A DNA stretch of 64,000 nucleotides from Mesorhizobium sp. WSM3860. Its GTDB lineage: Bacteria > Pseudomonadota > Alphaproteobacteria > Rhizobiales > Rhizobiaceae. A model generated the notes under the pieces. The model was not told the DNA's origin. It did no database searches and saw only the letters and a program-made list of their open reading frames with translations. Where the stretch lies: positions 248,001-312,000 of the forward strand of contig NZ_NSGF01000002.1 in assembly GCF_002294995.1 (NCBI RefSeq). Direction: 5' to 3'. A program made the translations under genes and the position numbers. Below, piece by piece: positions 49,511 to 58,682 of the stretch. Positions within the stretch are counted from its first letter, which is position 1. Each line of letters begins with the position of its first letter.

Positions 49511-49578
49511 AACCTCCACAATCGATCTGAAACGGCCGCTTCGAGCATGACCGGCCTATCACGGTTGGAGGAAAAACG

Positions 49579-50583
49579 ATGACCTTCGATTGGCCGACCG
49601 CGCTGCCGCTGATCTTTGCCGGCCTGATGGGCCTTGCGATCCTGATCTACGTCATCCTCGACGGTTTCGACCTCGGCATCGGCATCCTGTTCGCAGCTGC
49701 CGAAGATGCCGAGCAGGACACGATGATCGCGGCGATCGGCCCGTTCTGGGACGCCAACGAGACCTGGCTGGTGCTGGCGGTCGGGCTCTTGCTGGTCGCC
49801 TTCCCGATGGCGCACGGCACCATCCTCACCGCCCTCTATATCCCGGTCTTCCTGCTCCTGGTCGGCTTGATCCTGCGCGGCGTCGCCTTCGATTTCCGCG
49901 CCAAGGTACCGGCCGGCAAGAAGCACCGCTGGAACCGCATCTTCTTTCTCGGCTCCGCGATGGCCTCGCTGGCGCAGGGCTATATGCTCGGCGTCTATGT
50001 GCTCGGCCTCGATGTCGGCCTTGGCGGCATGGCCTTCGGCGCGCTGGTCGCGCTCTGCCTCTCTGCGGCCTACGCCGCCATGGGCTCGGCCTGGCTGATC
50101 TACAAGACCGAGGGCGATCTGCAACGAAAGGCGGTGCGCTGGCTGCGCACCACGCTGGTCCTGACCGCGCTCGGCATGGTCGCGGTCTCTTTGGCGACGC
50201 CCTTCGCCAGCCCGCGCATCTTCGACAGATGGTTCGTCTGGCCGGAGATCGTCTATCTCTCGCCGCTGCCGATCGTATCGGCGCTCTTGTTCCTGTGGCT
50301 GTGGCGGCAGACCTTTCATCTGCCCAAGCCCGACGACCGGCATGCGCTGCGGCCCTTCCTGACCCTGGCCGCAATCTTCGCGCTCGGCTTCGCCGGGCTC
50401 GCCTGGTCGTTCTATCCCTATGTCGTGCCCGACAGGCTGACGATCTGGCAGGCCGCCTCGGCGCCGGAAAGCCTGGCCTTCATCCTGGTCGGCACCGTCG
50501 TCGTGCTGCCGATCATCATTTTCTATTCGTTCTATGCCTACCGCGTGTTCGGGGGGAAGGCGACGGATCTGACCTATGATTGA
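49579..50583 (+). CDS. cydB: Cytochrome bd ubiquinol oxidase subunit II (CIO type)
   Basis: This 334-residue inner-membrane subunit has about eight hydrophobic helices and the typical N-terminal GLAILIYVILDGFDLGIG and GPFWDANETWLV motifs. A GGAGGAAAA site precedes the ATG. It partners with the CydA-like subunit upstream. A repeat of 186 bases separates the two genes, which is unusual for this pair. Confidence 0.95.
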   Translation: MTFDWPTALPLIFAGLMGLAILIYVILDGFDLGIGILFAAAEDAEQDTMIAAIGPFWDANETWLVLAVGLLLVAFPMAHGTILTALYIPVFLLLVGLILRGVAFDFRAKVPAGKKHRWNRIFFLGSAMASLAQGYMLGVYVLGLDVGLGGMAFGALVALCLSAAYAAMGSAWLIYKTEGDLQRKAVRWLRTTLVLTALGMVAVSLATPFASPRIFDRWFVWPEIVYLSPLPIVSALLFLWLWRQTFHLPKPDDRHALRPFLTLAAIFALGFAGLAWSFYPYVVPDRLTIWQAASAPESLAFILVGTVVVLPIIIFYSFYAYRVFGGKATDLTYD

Positions 50584-50614
50584 GGGCACCAGCGGGTAGG
50601 CGTCAGCGTTCCTT

Positions 50615-50775
50615 CACACCCCCCTCTGCCCTGCCGGGCATCTCCCCCGCAAGGGGGGAGATCGGCAGCTGGGGCGTAGGTGCGTTTTCTGCAACGTTGG
50701 TGATTGGCGAAGGCCGTGGCGACATTCAATCTCCCCCCTTGCGGGGGAGATGGCCGGCAGGCCAGAGGGGGGTGC
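50615..50775. repeat. Inverted CCCCCCTCTG...CTCCCCCGCAAGG element pair
   Basis: The inverted arms (50615-50663 and 50729-50775) match the arms at 24214-24371 and flank a 65-base centre. They lie between cydB and the convergent msrA gene and probably act as a bidirectional terminator. Confidence 0.7.
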
Positions 50776-50798
50776 TGTCCCGCCGACCTAAGCTTTTT

Positions 50799-51524
50799 TC
50801 AGCTCTTGCTGCTTGCCTGCACCAGCACCGGCTTCTCGCTATAGAGTTTTGGAAACAGCGCCTTCAGGTTCGCCACCTTCGGGAGGTCGTTGTAGACGAT
50901 ATAGGGATAGGTCGGGTTCAGCGTCAGAAAATCCTGATGATAGTCCTCGGCCGGATAGAAGGTCTTGCCGGTCTCCAGCGTGGTCACGATCGGCTTCGCA
51001 AACACCTTGGCCTTGTCGAGCTGGGCGATGTAGCTCTCGGCGATCTTCTTCTGCTCGTCGTTCTCGGCAAAGATCGTCGAGCGGTACTGCGTGCCCTGGT
51101 CCGGCCCCTGGTAGTTGAGCTGCGTCGGATTGTGCGCGACCGAGAAATAGACCTGCAGAAGCTGGCCATAGGTCACCTTCGAGGGATCGTAGGTGATCTC
51201 GACCGATTCCGCATGGCCGGTACGCCCGGAGCCGACGACCTCGTAGACGGCGTTCTCGGCGCTGCCGCCCGTGTAGCCGGAAACGGCCTTGCTGACGCCC
51301 TTGACGTGCTGGAAGACGCCCTGCACGCCCCAGAAGCAGCCGCCGGCGAAGATGGCTTTCTCCGTGCCGCTCGAAGCCTTTTCATCCAAAACCGGCGGCG
51401 GGATCACCACCGCGTCCTCGGCCGAACGCGCCGGCGTCTGCCAGAAGGCGGCCGCGGCTGCCGTCAGCACCAGTGCTGCAAGCGGGGCCAGCGAGCGCCG
51501 CGCCTTTTTGTCGATGCCGTTCAT
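50799..51524 (-). CDS. msrA: Exported peptide-methionine (S)-S-oxide reductase
   Basis: This 241-residue MsrA has the catalytic GGCFWG motif with Cys63, a GYTGG motif and HAESVEI. A signal sequence or N-terminal anchor (KKARR, then a hydrophobic stretch to about residue 28) indicates periplasmic export, unlike cytoplasmic MsrA. It repairs oxidised methionine in secreted or envelope proteins. The ATG at 51524 is supported by a GGAGAT site. It lies between repeats. Confidence 0.93.
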   Translation of the reverse strand: MNGIDKKARRSLAPLAALVLTAAAAAFWQTPARSAEDAVVIPPPVLDEKASSGTEKAIFAGGCFWGVQGVFQHVKGVSKAVSGYTGGSAENAVYEVVGSGRTGHAESVEITYDPSKVTYGQLLQVYFSVAHNPTQLNYQGPDQGTQYRSTIFAENDEQKKIAESYIAQLDKAKVFAKPIVTTLETGKTFYPAEDYHQDFLTLNPTYPYIVYNDLPKVANLKALFPKLYSEKPVLVQASSKS

Positions 51525-51608
51525 GTCGGATCTCCTTGTTCGTTGTTCCACTATATACGAAGCAGGCCGCTGCAGGTTTCTCACTTTGCCGTGCGGCGGC
51601 TTATGGCC

Positions 51609-51783
51609 GACGGCGCTCCCCCTGTCCGTCTCGGCTTTGCCGAGCCACCTCTCCCCCATTTCATGGGGGTGAGGAAACGCCAACCGCCAAAGTCGCCGCC
51701 TTCGCAAGCTTGGGTTCCTCGCCCCCGCGGAAGCGGGGGAGAGGTGGATCGGCGCGCAGCGCCGAGACGGAGCGGGGGACGGC
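51609..51783. repeat. Inverted repeat of the CCGTCTCGGC family
   Basis: Arms around 51609-51672 and 51717-51783 are inverted copies of the element at 27018-27190 and 35148-35211, with a hairpin around GGCTTTGCCGAGCC and CTCCCCCATTTCATGGGGG. The 295-base gap between msrA and the next gene (51525-51819) holds no gene. Confidence 0.7.
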
Positions 51784-51819
51784 CTTTGCCATTGTTCGCC
51801 GAGGCCGGAGCCGCCTGAC

Positions 51820-52065
51820 TTACTGCGCCGGCGCCATCGCATCCGCGGGCTTCATGGCATCCGTGGCGGGTTTCATCGCCTGGGTCGCCATCGCATCGGG
51901 CTTCATTTTATCTGCCGGTTTCATCGCCTCCGTCGCCGGCTTCATGGCGTCGGTCGCCATTGCGTTGGCTGGCTTCATGGCGTTGGTCGCATCGTCGGCG
52001 CGGGCGCCGGCGGCGAAGGCCGTGGTTGCGAGCGCAAGCGCGAGCGCCGTCAGGAATCTGGTCAT
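51820..52065 (-). CDS. Exported small protein with AMKPA repeats
   Basis: This 81-residue protein has a signal peptide (MTRFLTALALALATTAFAAGARA) and a mature part built of imperfect repeats of the form (D/N)AMKPA, seven to eight times, with Met and Lys at regular positions. It contains no Cys and no folded-domain signature. Similar alphaproteobacterial Met/Lys/Pro repeat proteins are poorly characterised. Regular Met residues close to an exported MsrA suggest a methionine-oxidation scavenger, which is only inference. Confidence 0.7.
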   Translation of the reverse strand: MTRFLTALALALATTAFAAGARADDATNAMKPANAMATDAMKPATEAMKPADKMKPDAMATQAMKPATDAMKPADAMAPAQ

Positions 52066-52141
52066 GGTAGTCTCCTTGGGTTGTGGCGCGCGGATGCGGG
52101 CCGGTGGTGCGCTGCCGCTTGCCGCGGCCCCGCGCGAAAAA

Positions 52142-52834
52142 TCAGTTTGCCGCGGCGGCCAGGATCGGCCCGCCGTCCGGCGTCTGCACCAGCACTGCCG
52201 TGCTCAAGCCCCCGGGTGCCGCAGGCAGCGGCAGTGTCGTCGCCTGGCCGTTCCAGCGGCCGAGCCTCTCAAGCGAATGCACGACATTGGCATGCGGCAG
52301 CGTGCGTCCGGTGTTCTCGCCGCGTGCCACCGGCACTTCGACGACGCCGCGTGCGTAGCGCACCAGCCAGACATCGGCCGCCCCGCCGGGTGCCGTGCCG
52401 GCGCCGATGCTCACCTTGCCGTCGCCGAGCGAGAGCGCCGGACCCTTGGCGTGCGGGCTTGTCGAGATCAGCCGCTCGATCTCGCCGGGCGCAGCACCGA
52501 CGGCGTCGGCGCTGCCGTTCACCACCACCTGCGGCGTGAACGGCCCATCATGGCCGAGCGGCGGCTCGTAGGCGACCTGGCGCTGGGTGAATTCCTGCCA
52601 GCCGAAAATATCCTTCCAGCCGAGATAGTCCCAGTAGGTGACGTTGAAGGACAGCGCCAGCACGCCCGGCCGGTCCTTGACCTTGATCAGATTGGCATTG
52701 GCCGGCGGGCAGGACGAGCAGCCCTGGCTGGTGAACAGCTCGACCACGGTGAGCGGTTGTGCGGCGGCGGCGCCGGCCGCGGTGGCAAAAATTGCGCCGG
52801 CAAGCAGGCCGATTCTCGTCGTCAATCCGGTCAT
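52142..52834 (-). CDS. DUF1223 periplasmic thioredoxin-like protein
   Basis: This 230-residue exported protein has a signal peptide ending AAAA at about residue 25. The thioredoxin-like CSSC motif (C39, C42) is in FTSQGCSSCPPA, and a PQVVVNGS segment supplies the cis-Pro-like loop. DUF1223 proteins are secreted and of unknown function, perhaps redox-active. It follows the AMKPA gene by 76 bases on the same strand. Confidence 0.87.
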   Translation of the reverse strand: MTGLTTRIGLLAGAIFATAAGAAAAQPLTVVELFTSQGCSSCPPANANLIKVKDRPGVLALSFNVTYWDYLGWKDIFGWQEFTQRQVAYEPPLGHDGPFTPQVVVNGSADAVGAAPGEIERLISTSPHAKGPALSLGDGKVSIGAGTAPGGAADVWLVRYARGVVEVPVARGENTGRTLPHANVVHSLERLGRWNGQATTLPLPAAPGGLSTAVLVQTPDGGPILAAAAN

Positions 52835-52917
52835 GGGAAGCAGTCTCCATAGCGGGGCAATGCTCCCATTTCGCCGCCGCGGAGGACTTCGTTACAGCTT
52901 CACCGGTTTGTGATTGA

Positions 52918-53082
52918 GGCGCCGATCTCCCCCCTTGAGGGGGAGATGGCCGCAAAGCGGCCAGAGGGGGTCATTGCGCATGGAGCGCCAATGCCTTCTT
53001 CGCTACAGACAAGGTCGTGCCAGCTGAGACGACCCCCTCTGTCGCCTTTGGCGACATCTCCCCCACGAGGGGGGAGATCAGC
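52918..53082. repeat. Repeat pair with CTCCCCCTTGAGG and GACATCTCCCCC arms
   Basis: Two elements, GATCTCCCCCCTTGAGGGGGAGATGGCCGC and GGCGACATCTCCCCCACGAGGGGGGAGAT, flank about 100 bases. They are the same family as at 60572-60735, 61130-61490 and 63621-63777. They fill the space between DUF1223 and the convergent-side TadE/G-like gene. Confidence 0.7.
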
Positions 53083-53084
53083 TG

Positions 53085-54149
53085 TCACTGCGTCAGCACC
53101 GTCTCGGAGGGCCGCTGGTTGAAGGCGCATTTGCCGGTCACGGTGTAGAAGAAGTCGGCATTGGAAACCGGCGCCGGCACAGCGTTGCCGCCGTCTTCCC
53201 AAGCCTGGTAGCCGGTCTGGCCGCAGGGCACCGAGGTGAAGATGTCGACCTTCTGGCCGGTCGCGACCTCGGGCATATCGGTGGCGCTGGTGCCGATATA
53301 GAGCCGGTTCGAGGTGTTGGGATCGTTCGACTTCAGCACCTTCGGGTTGCCCGAGGGAACGTCCATTTGCAGATAGAGCTGGTTCATCTGGCTGACGTCG
53401 ATCACCGCGCCGGCGCCATTGGCCGGATAGAAGGTATCGGCGCAGGTCGTGACGTACTTGTTGCTGCCGCTGGTCTGGGTGATCGCCCCGCTCGGCAGGT
53501 TGTTGAAATTGTTGACCGTCGAGGTCGTGCAGACCTGTTTCTGCACCACTGTCGTCGTCGACCCGTTGATGGTGCTCACCGTGGTTGTGCCGTAGCCCTT
53601 CGGATCGCCATAGCCGTTGTAACTATAGCTGATCGTCATCAGCGGTTTGGCCTTGGTCTGGCCGAACTGGGTGCCGTAGAGCGTCATCGTCTTGTTCCAG
53701 TAGCCCGACACCTTCGTCACCTTGAAGGTGGACTGCACCAGCGCCGGCGTCTTGCGCACCGAAGAGCCGACGCCGACATCCACCGAATCGATCCTGGCGA
53801 TCTGCATGAAACTGGTCGGCATCGGATAGGCCGCCGTGGCGCTGAACGTCGCCGTGCCGTCGGCGGCGACGTTGACGGCGGTGAGCGTCGCGTCGCCCAA
53901 CCCGCTATTGGCGACATAGGCCTGCTGCAGCGCCGTCTGGCGGTCGGCCTTCGACGTCGTGGTCGGCAGCGTGGTGATCGACAGGATTGCGGCGTCCAGC
54001 GCCTGCTGCATGTTGCTCCTGGTCGTCACCGCCGAGGTGTAGTCGACGGAAAAGCCGACCGCGAGCAAGAGCGGAATCGCCAGCAGCGCCATCATCGGCA
54101 GCATCGAGCCGCTTTGCGATCGAACGAAATCTCTTGCCGACGAGAACAT
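53085..54149 (-). CDS. TadE/TadG-like pilus-associated membrane protein
   Basis: This 354-residue protein has an N-terminal hydrophobic anchor in the form of the TadE/TadG flp-pilus assembly proteins: RSQSGSMLPMMALLAIPLLLAVGFSVDY, with GS-M preceding the hydrophobic stretch. The rest is a large exported domain rich in Ser, Thr and Asn (residues ~60-354), carrying one or two likely disulfides (KQVCTTS, TTCADTF, VPCGQTG). No other tad or flp genes are in the window, so it is an orphan. Assignment is moderate. Confidence 0.72.
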   Translation of the reverse strand: MFSSARDFVRSQSGSMLPMMALLAIPLLLAVGFSVDYTSAVTTRSNMQQALDAAILSITTLPTTTSKADRQTALQQAYVANSGLGDATLTAVNVAADGTATFSATAAYPMPTSFMQIARIDSVDVGVGSSVRKTPALVQSTFKVTKVSGYWNKTMTLYGTQFGQTKAKPLMTISYSYNGYGDPKGYGTTTVSTINGSTTTVVQKQVCTTSTVNNFNNLPSGAITQTSGSNKYVTTCADTFYPANGAGAVIDVSQMNQLYLQMDVPSGNPKVLKSNDPNTSNRLYIGTSATDMPEVATGQKVDIFTSVPCGQTGYQAWEDGGNAVPAPVSNADFFYTVTGKCAFNQRPSETVLTQ

Positions 54150-54256
54150 GCTCCAACCCCAAACACACCGGCAATGCAACCTGCCTGCCACCCCAAGTGG
54201 AGATATGCCCGAAATGGGTGCATGAAAGTTTAAGCGGATTTGGTGGCAGGCACAGC

Positions 54257-54455
54257 CGATCTCCCCCCTTGCGGGGGAGATGCACGGCAGCAGGGGGGTG
54301 CTGTTCCGCCGGACCTCTCAGCCAGAACAGGCGCCCGAGTTCAAATAACTTGGGCAGGTTGATAGCTTGAAAGAAGTAGGATCGACGCAGGCGATCCGTC
54401 ACACCCCCCTCTGGCCCGCCGGCCATCTCCCCCGCGAGGGGGGAGATCGGCAGTT
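54257..54455. repeat. Inverted CTCCCCCTTGCGG/CACCCCCCTCTGG repeats upstream of lepA
   Basis: Two inverted elements (about 54257-54300 and 54404-54455) match those at 24214-24371 and 50615-50775. They occupy most of the 372-base gap 54150-54521 before lepA. No gene is seen there. They lie in what must be the lepA promoter region. Confidence 0.65.
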
Positions 54456-54521
54456 GCTGCGCCGTGACCGAACTCCCTGCCCCGCTTGCCCCTTAAACCC
54501 GCCCCTGCTAAAGCGCGCCGC

Positions 54522-56327
54522 ATGACGACGCCGCTCGACCACATCAGAAATTTCTCCATCGTCGCCCATATCGACCATGGCAAATCCACGCTTGCCGACC
54601 GGCTGATCCAGCTCACCGGCGCGCTGGACGAGCGCGACATGAAGGAGCAGGTGCTGGACTCGATGGACATCGAGCGCGAGCGCGGCATCACCATCAAGGC
54701 CCAGACAGTTCGGCTGAACTACCGCGCCAAAAACGGCGAGGATTATGTGCTGAACCTCATCGACACGCCCGGCCATGTCGACTTCGCCTACGAGGTGTCG
54801 CGTTCGCTTGCCGCCTGCGAGGGCTCGCTGCTGGTGGTGGACGCTAGCCAAGGCGTCGAGGCGCAGACGCTCGCCAATGTCTACCAGGCCATCGACAACA
54901 ACCACGAGATCGTCGTGGTGCTGAACAAGGTCGACCTTCCCGCCGCCGAGCCCGAGCGCATCCGCGAGCAGGTCGAGGAGGTCATCGGCCTCGACGCTTC
55001 CAATGCCGTGCTGATCTCGGCCAAGACCGGCCTCGGCGTGCCGGACGTGCTGGAGGCGATCGTCCACCAGCTGCCGCCGCCGCGCGAGGGCGACATCGCA
55101 GCACCCTTGAAGGCGATGCTGGTCGACAGCTGGTACGACGCCTATCTCGGCGTCATTGTGCTGGTGCGCATCATCGACGGCGTGATGAAGAAGGGCCAGA
55201 CCATCCGCATGATGGGCACCGGCGCCAAATATCTCGTCGAGCGCACCGGCGTCTTCAAGCCGGCCCGCGTCAATGTCGACGAGCTCGGCCCCGGCGAGTT
55301 CGGCTTCTTCACCGGCTCGATCAAGGAAGTGGCCGACACCCGCGTCGGCGACACCATCACCGAGGACCGCCGCCCGACGCAAAAGGCGCTGCCCGGCTTC
55401 AAGCCGGCGCAGCCGGTGGTGTTCTGCGGCCTGTTCCCGGTCGACGCCGCCGATTTCGAGGATCTGCGCGCCGCCGTCGGCAAGCTGCGCCTCAACGATG
55501 CCTCCTTCTCCTATGAAATGGAGACCTCGGCCGCGCTCGGCTTCGGCTTCCGCTGCGGCTTCCTCGGCCTGTTGCACCTGGAGATCATCCAGGAGCGGCT
55601 GGAGCGCGAGTTCAACCTCGACCTCATCGCCACTGCGCCTAGCGTCGTCTACCGCATGAACCTCATCGACGGCACGACCAAGGAGCTGCACAACCCGGCC
55701 GACATGCCCGACGTGGTCAAGATCGCCTCGATCGAGGAGCCGTGGATCCGCGCCACCATCCTGACCCCCGACGACTATCTCGGCGGCATCCTGAAACTCT
55801 GCCAGGACAGGCGTGGCATCCAGGCCGATCTCTCCTATGTCGGCAAACGCGCCATGCTGACCTACGATTTGCCGCTCAACGAGGTCGTGTTCGATTTCTA
55901 CGACCGGCTGAAATCGATCTCCAAGGGCTACGCCTCCTTCGACTATCACCTGACCAACTATCGCGAGGGCGACCTGGTGAAGATGTCGATCCTGGTCAAT
56001 GACGAGCCGGTCGACGCTCTATCCATGCTGGTGCACCGCTCGGCCGCCGAAAAGCGCGGCCGCGCCATGTGCGAGAAGCTGAAGGAGCTGATCCCGCAGC
56101 ACCTGTTCAAGATCCCGATCCAGGCGGCCATCGGCGGCCGCATCATCGCCCGCGAGACCGTCTCGGCGCTCCGCAAGGACGTCACCGCCAAATGCTACGG
56201 CGGCGACGTGACCCGCAAGCGCAAGCTGCTCGACAAGCAGAAAGAGGGCAAGAAGCGGATGAGGCAGTTTGGGAAGGTGGATATCCCGCAGGAGGCGTTT
56301 ATCCAGGCCTTGAAGATGGGGGATTGA
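54522..56327 (+). CDS. lepA: Elongation factor 4 (LepA)
   Basis: This 601-residue ribosome-associated GTPase has the G1 motif AHIDHGKST at residues 15-23, G3 [12 protein letters not shown] and the LepA-specific C-terminal domain ([22 protein letters not shown]). The ATG at 54522 gives the family length; longer forms of the frame are unlikely. It is a core gene that marks the chromosomal left flank of the second island. Confidence 0.98.
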   Translation: MTTPLDHIRNFSIVAHIDHGKSTLADRLIQLTGALDERDMKEQVLDSMDIERERGITIKAQTVRLNYRAKNGEDYVLNLIDTPGHVDFAYEVSRSLAACEGSLLVVDASQGVEAQTLANVYQAIDNNHEIVVVLNKVDLPAAEPERIREQVEEVIGLDASNAVLISAKTGLGVPDVLEAIVHQLPPPREGDIAAPLKAMLVDSWYDAYLGVIVLVRIIDGVMKKGQTIRMMGTGAKYLVERTGVFKPARVNVDELGPGEFGFFTGSIKEVADTRVGDTITEDRRPTQKALPGFKPAQPVVFCGLFPVDAADFEDLRAAVGKLRLNDASFSYEMETSAALGFGFRCGFLGLLHLEIIQERLEREFNLDLIATAPSVVYRMNLIDGTTKELHNPADMPDVVKIASIEEPWIRATILTPDDYLGGILKLCQDRRGIQADLSYVGKRAMLTYDLPLNEVVFDFYDRLKSISKGYASFDYHLTNYREGDLVKMSILVNDEPVDALSMLVHRSAAEKRGRAMCEKLKELIPQHLFKIPIQAAIGGRIIARETVSALRKDVTAKCYGGDVTRKRKLLDKQKEGKKRMRQFGKVDIPQEAFIQALKMGD

Positions 56328-56370
56328 GAATAGCGGTATCCTGCAACGTGAGCATGGCCGCGATATAGTA

Positions 56371-56398
56371 TTGATATTTGCCGTAGCTCCCCTAACAT
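56371..56398 (+). promoter_or_regulatory. Candidate promoter of the TGT-OGG-QueC operon
   Basis: TTGATA (56371-56376) and TAACAT (56393-56398), spaced by 16 bases, lie about 30 bases before the GTG start and before a strong ribosome-binding site GGGGAGGGG (56412-56420). The positions fit one promoter for all four genes. Confidence 0.45.
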
Positions 56399-56425
56399 AG
56401 ACCCGGGATTTGGGGAGGGGCTTAC

Positions 56426-57418
56426 GTGGAACTAACAATAGGCAAAATTACGCTTCCGGGGCCAGTCCTCATCCCGTCCATTTCGATTTTCGAGACGCAG
56501 GGCAAATTGACGGACGCGTTGCCTCTGCAGGACGCACTGAGCGAACCGATCACGCTTCTTTCAGCTCACGACATTGCAAGACAATCCGAACTCAAAAGTC
56601 AGATTTCTCACTTTCGAGATAGAGGCGGTGTGGTTTTCATCGATAGCGGGGGCTACGAAGCATCCCGCATCGGTAGGCACGTCCAAGGGTACAGGGAAAG
56701 CTGGACAATAGGCGACTATAAATCGGTGATTGACACCTGCGAGCACGATCTCGCAGCAAGCTTTGACTTGTTCATAAACGACAATGAGACACCCCAGGAT
56801 TTTCAATTACGGCTCTGTGACTTTCTCGCCCATGAACATGGCTTCATACAAAAAGGCAAAATAGTACCGGTCGTCCACCTCCATAATTTTTCGGGGACGC
56901 CCTCATTGAACCACGATGAAGCTGTGGATCTGATTGATCGAATTGCAGCCGAAATTGACCCCAGCTTTATCGCCATCCCCGAACGAGAACTCGGAGACGG
57001 GCTTGCTGCAAAGCGCGACTTGACCAAGAAAATCACTTCGACCCTGGCCAAAAAAGGTCGCCGGGCTGGTCTACACGTCTTGGGATGCGGGAACCCGCTT
57101 TCATTCGCAATCTTGGCCGAGGCGGGCATTGCAATGGCCGATGGCCTAGAGTGGTGCCGCACCCTTGTGGGTCCAAATTTTCATTTGCACCACTTTCAGC
57201 ATGGAGGGCTGTTTCCAGAGCCCGAATTCGATGTGTATAACCCTACCGCAGAGGTGATTCGCGAAAAGAGTCAACACTACCTCACGCTGACACTGGCAAG
57301 AAATTTGCACGCTCTGCAGGGCTTTGTGAAGCAGGTCATAGATTCGATGGAAGACGGCGAGTTGCCTGACTTTCTTGAGCGGAATTTCGGAAAGCAGGCT
57401 GCGCAGCTCTTAAGATAA
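56426..57418 (+). CDS. TGT/DpdA-like queuine-tRNA-ribosyltransferase homologue (Cap10-like)
   Basis: This 330-residue protein keeps landmarks of the tRNA-guanine transglycosylase fold: VVFIDSGGYEA with Asp73 in the place of the general acid/base Asp, and ADGLEWCR with Asp239 in the place of the nucleophile. The canonical C-terminal CxCxxC zinc motif of true TGT is absent, as in DNA-directed DpdA and the TGT-like Cap10 of type IV CBASS. The GTG start has a strong GGGGAGGGG site. It is the first gene of the four-gene cluster. Base exchange into DNA, RNA or protein is unresolved. Confidence 0.72.
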   Translation: MELTIGKITLPGPVLIPSISIFETQGKLTDALPLQDALSEPITLLSAHDIARQSELKSQISHFRDRGGVVFIDSGGYEASRIGRHVQGYRESWTIGDYKSVIDTCEHDLAASFDLFINDNETPQDFQLRLCDFLAHEHGFIQKGKIVPVVHLHNFSGTPSLNHDEAVDLIDRIAAEIDPSFIAIPERELGDGLAAKRDLTKKITSTLAKKGRRAGLHVLGCGNPLSFAILAEAGIAMADGLEWCRTLVGPNFHLHHFQHGGLFPEPEFDVYNPTAEVIREKSQHYLTLTLARNLHALQGFVKQVIDSMEDGELPDFLERNFGKQAAQLLR

Positions 57419-57425
57419 GACAGGT

Positions 57426-58130
57426 GTGGTGGTTACATTCGTTCATATATTTGACACTCTCATCGATGAATACAAAGCCGGAAATTTTGGAACAATTGAC
57501 GAACATTTCACGCGAAATCTCGATCAGAGGTCAATTGAAAAAACTCTAGTCACTTGTATACTTTCAAGCACCTGGACTTATGAGAAGGCAATCGAAGCTG
57601 CGGACATTGTCCTCAGGGAGTTTCGAGATAGCGTCGACACTCTTGCTGACGAGGAAACCATAGAATCACTTCTCCGCAGCCGCCAAGTTCGACATCGGTT
57701 TCCTAAATCCAAAGCTCGACAGCTAAGAGCTTCTCTTTCAGCCATTGACGAGATGCAAGAGTCCGTGGTTGATTTCTTCGCGAAGTTTGAATCAGCAAGG
57801 CTAGCTAGGGAATTCGTTTCAACCAACTTCCCCGGGCTCGGGTACAAACAGTCAAGTATGTTTCTCCGAGACATCGGAGTTGCGCATGATCTCGCCGTAA
57901 TCGATATTCACATTGTGTGGTTCCTTGAGAACGTGGAAAGCGTGAAAGTTGCCAGTTTAAGTAAGAAAAACTATCTTCTTCTTGAGGATTATCTGAAGTC
58001 TTTTAGCGACAAAATAGGTGTAGGAATGAACGCATTGGACCAATTAATTTGGGCGAGCGTTCGTGAATTCCGAAAAATGAAGAGGATCAAGGGTTGCGGG
58101 ATGCAGTATGTCTTGCCTCTGGGGGGCTAG
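57426..58130 (+). CDS. Ogg-like DNA glycosylase/lyase (HhH family, Cap11-like)
   Basis: This 234-residue helical protein has the helix-hairpin-helix-GPD-type catalytic region GLGYKQSSMFLRDIG with Lys141, followed by LAVIDIHIVW with Asp160. The Lys and Asp are 19 residues apart, as in Ogg2/AGOG-type 8-oxoguanine glycosylases. The IDRH seen in many family members is IDIH here. An OGG-like gene (Cap11) belongs to type IV CBASS. The start is GTG at 57426. The 3' end overlaps the next gene by 37 bases. Confidence 0.75.
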   Translation: MVVTFVHIFDTLIDEYKAGNFGTIDEHFTRNLDQRSIEKTLVTCILSSTWTYEKAIEAADIVLREFRDSVDTLADEETIESLLRSRQVRHRFPKSKARQLRASLSAIDEMQESVVDFFAKFESARLAREFVSTNFPGLGYKQSSMFLRDIGVAHDLAVIDIHIVWFLENVESVKVASLSKKNYLLLEDYLKSFSDKIGVGMNALDQLIWASVREFRKMKRIKGCGMQYVLPLGG

Positions 58131-58681
58131 ATTCAAACACGTGCCTCTATCTCCTAAAGCAGCATGGCCTTGAACCGCTGCCGCTGTTTATCGATTATGG
58201 TCAGATAAATGCGGAGAGGGAATTCCAGTCGCTCAACAAGGCTTGCGGCGACCTAAGCCTAGGGGAACCGATGAGAATGGATTTCTCGAGCTTTGGTCAC
58301 CATGTGAAGTCAGGGCTCACGGACCGATCACTGCACATCTCGAAAGACGCTTTTACGCCATGTCGCAACCTCTTTTTCATTGTTTCGGCTGCCGCAGTAG
58401 CTAGTTCGCGAGGCATAAACAAAATCGTAATTGGGTTGCTTAGCGAAGAGACGATCATTTTTCCGGATCAGAGCGACAAGTTCTTGAACGCAGCTGGCGT
58501 AGCGATCGAAGCAGCCCTGGGAGTGAGGATGGATATCCTCACTCCACTGCGCGATTATAGAAAGAGTGATGTTCTGCGATTGGCGTCTCAACTCGGTGTA
58601 AAGTCGTATTATTCCTGCCATGCAGGAACAGTTCCCCCATGCGGTGAATGCATTGCGTGCAAAGAATACGAGGAGGTTTGA
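58094..58681 (+). CDS. QueC-like 7-cyano-7-deazaguanine synthase (Cap9-like)
   Basis: This 195-residue ATP-dependent amidotransferase-like enzyme has the PP-loop SGGLDS at residues 9-14 and a C-terminal zinc site Cys175, Cys183, Cys186, Cys189 (CHAGTVPPCGECIAC). Both are hallmarks of QueC, which converts 7-carboxy-7-deazaguanine to preQ0. The host should have its own housekeeping queC elsewhere. The start is a TTG inside the glycosylase gene (37-base overlap). Cap9 of type IV CBASS is such a QueC homologue. It is about 30 residues shorter than most QueC proteins. Confidence 0.88.
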   Translation: MRDAVCLASGGLDSNTCLYLLKQHGLEPLPLFIDYGQINAEREFQSLNKACGDLSLGEPMRMDFSSFGHHVKSGLTDRSLHISKDAFTPCRNLFFIVSAAAVASSRGINKIVIGLLSEETIIFPDQSDKFLNAAGVAIEAALGVRMDILTPLRDYRKSDVLRLASQLGVKSYYSCHAGTVPPCGECIACKEYEEV

Positions 58682-58682
58682 T

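Noticed and set aside
54399..55949. 516-residue minus-strand frame opposite lepA
   Set aside because: LepA is complete and conserved in the other strand; shadow frame only.
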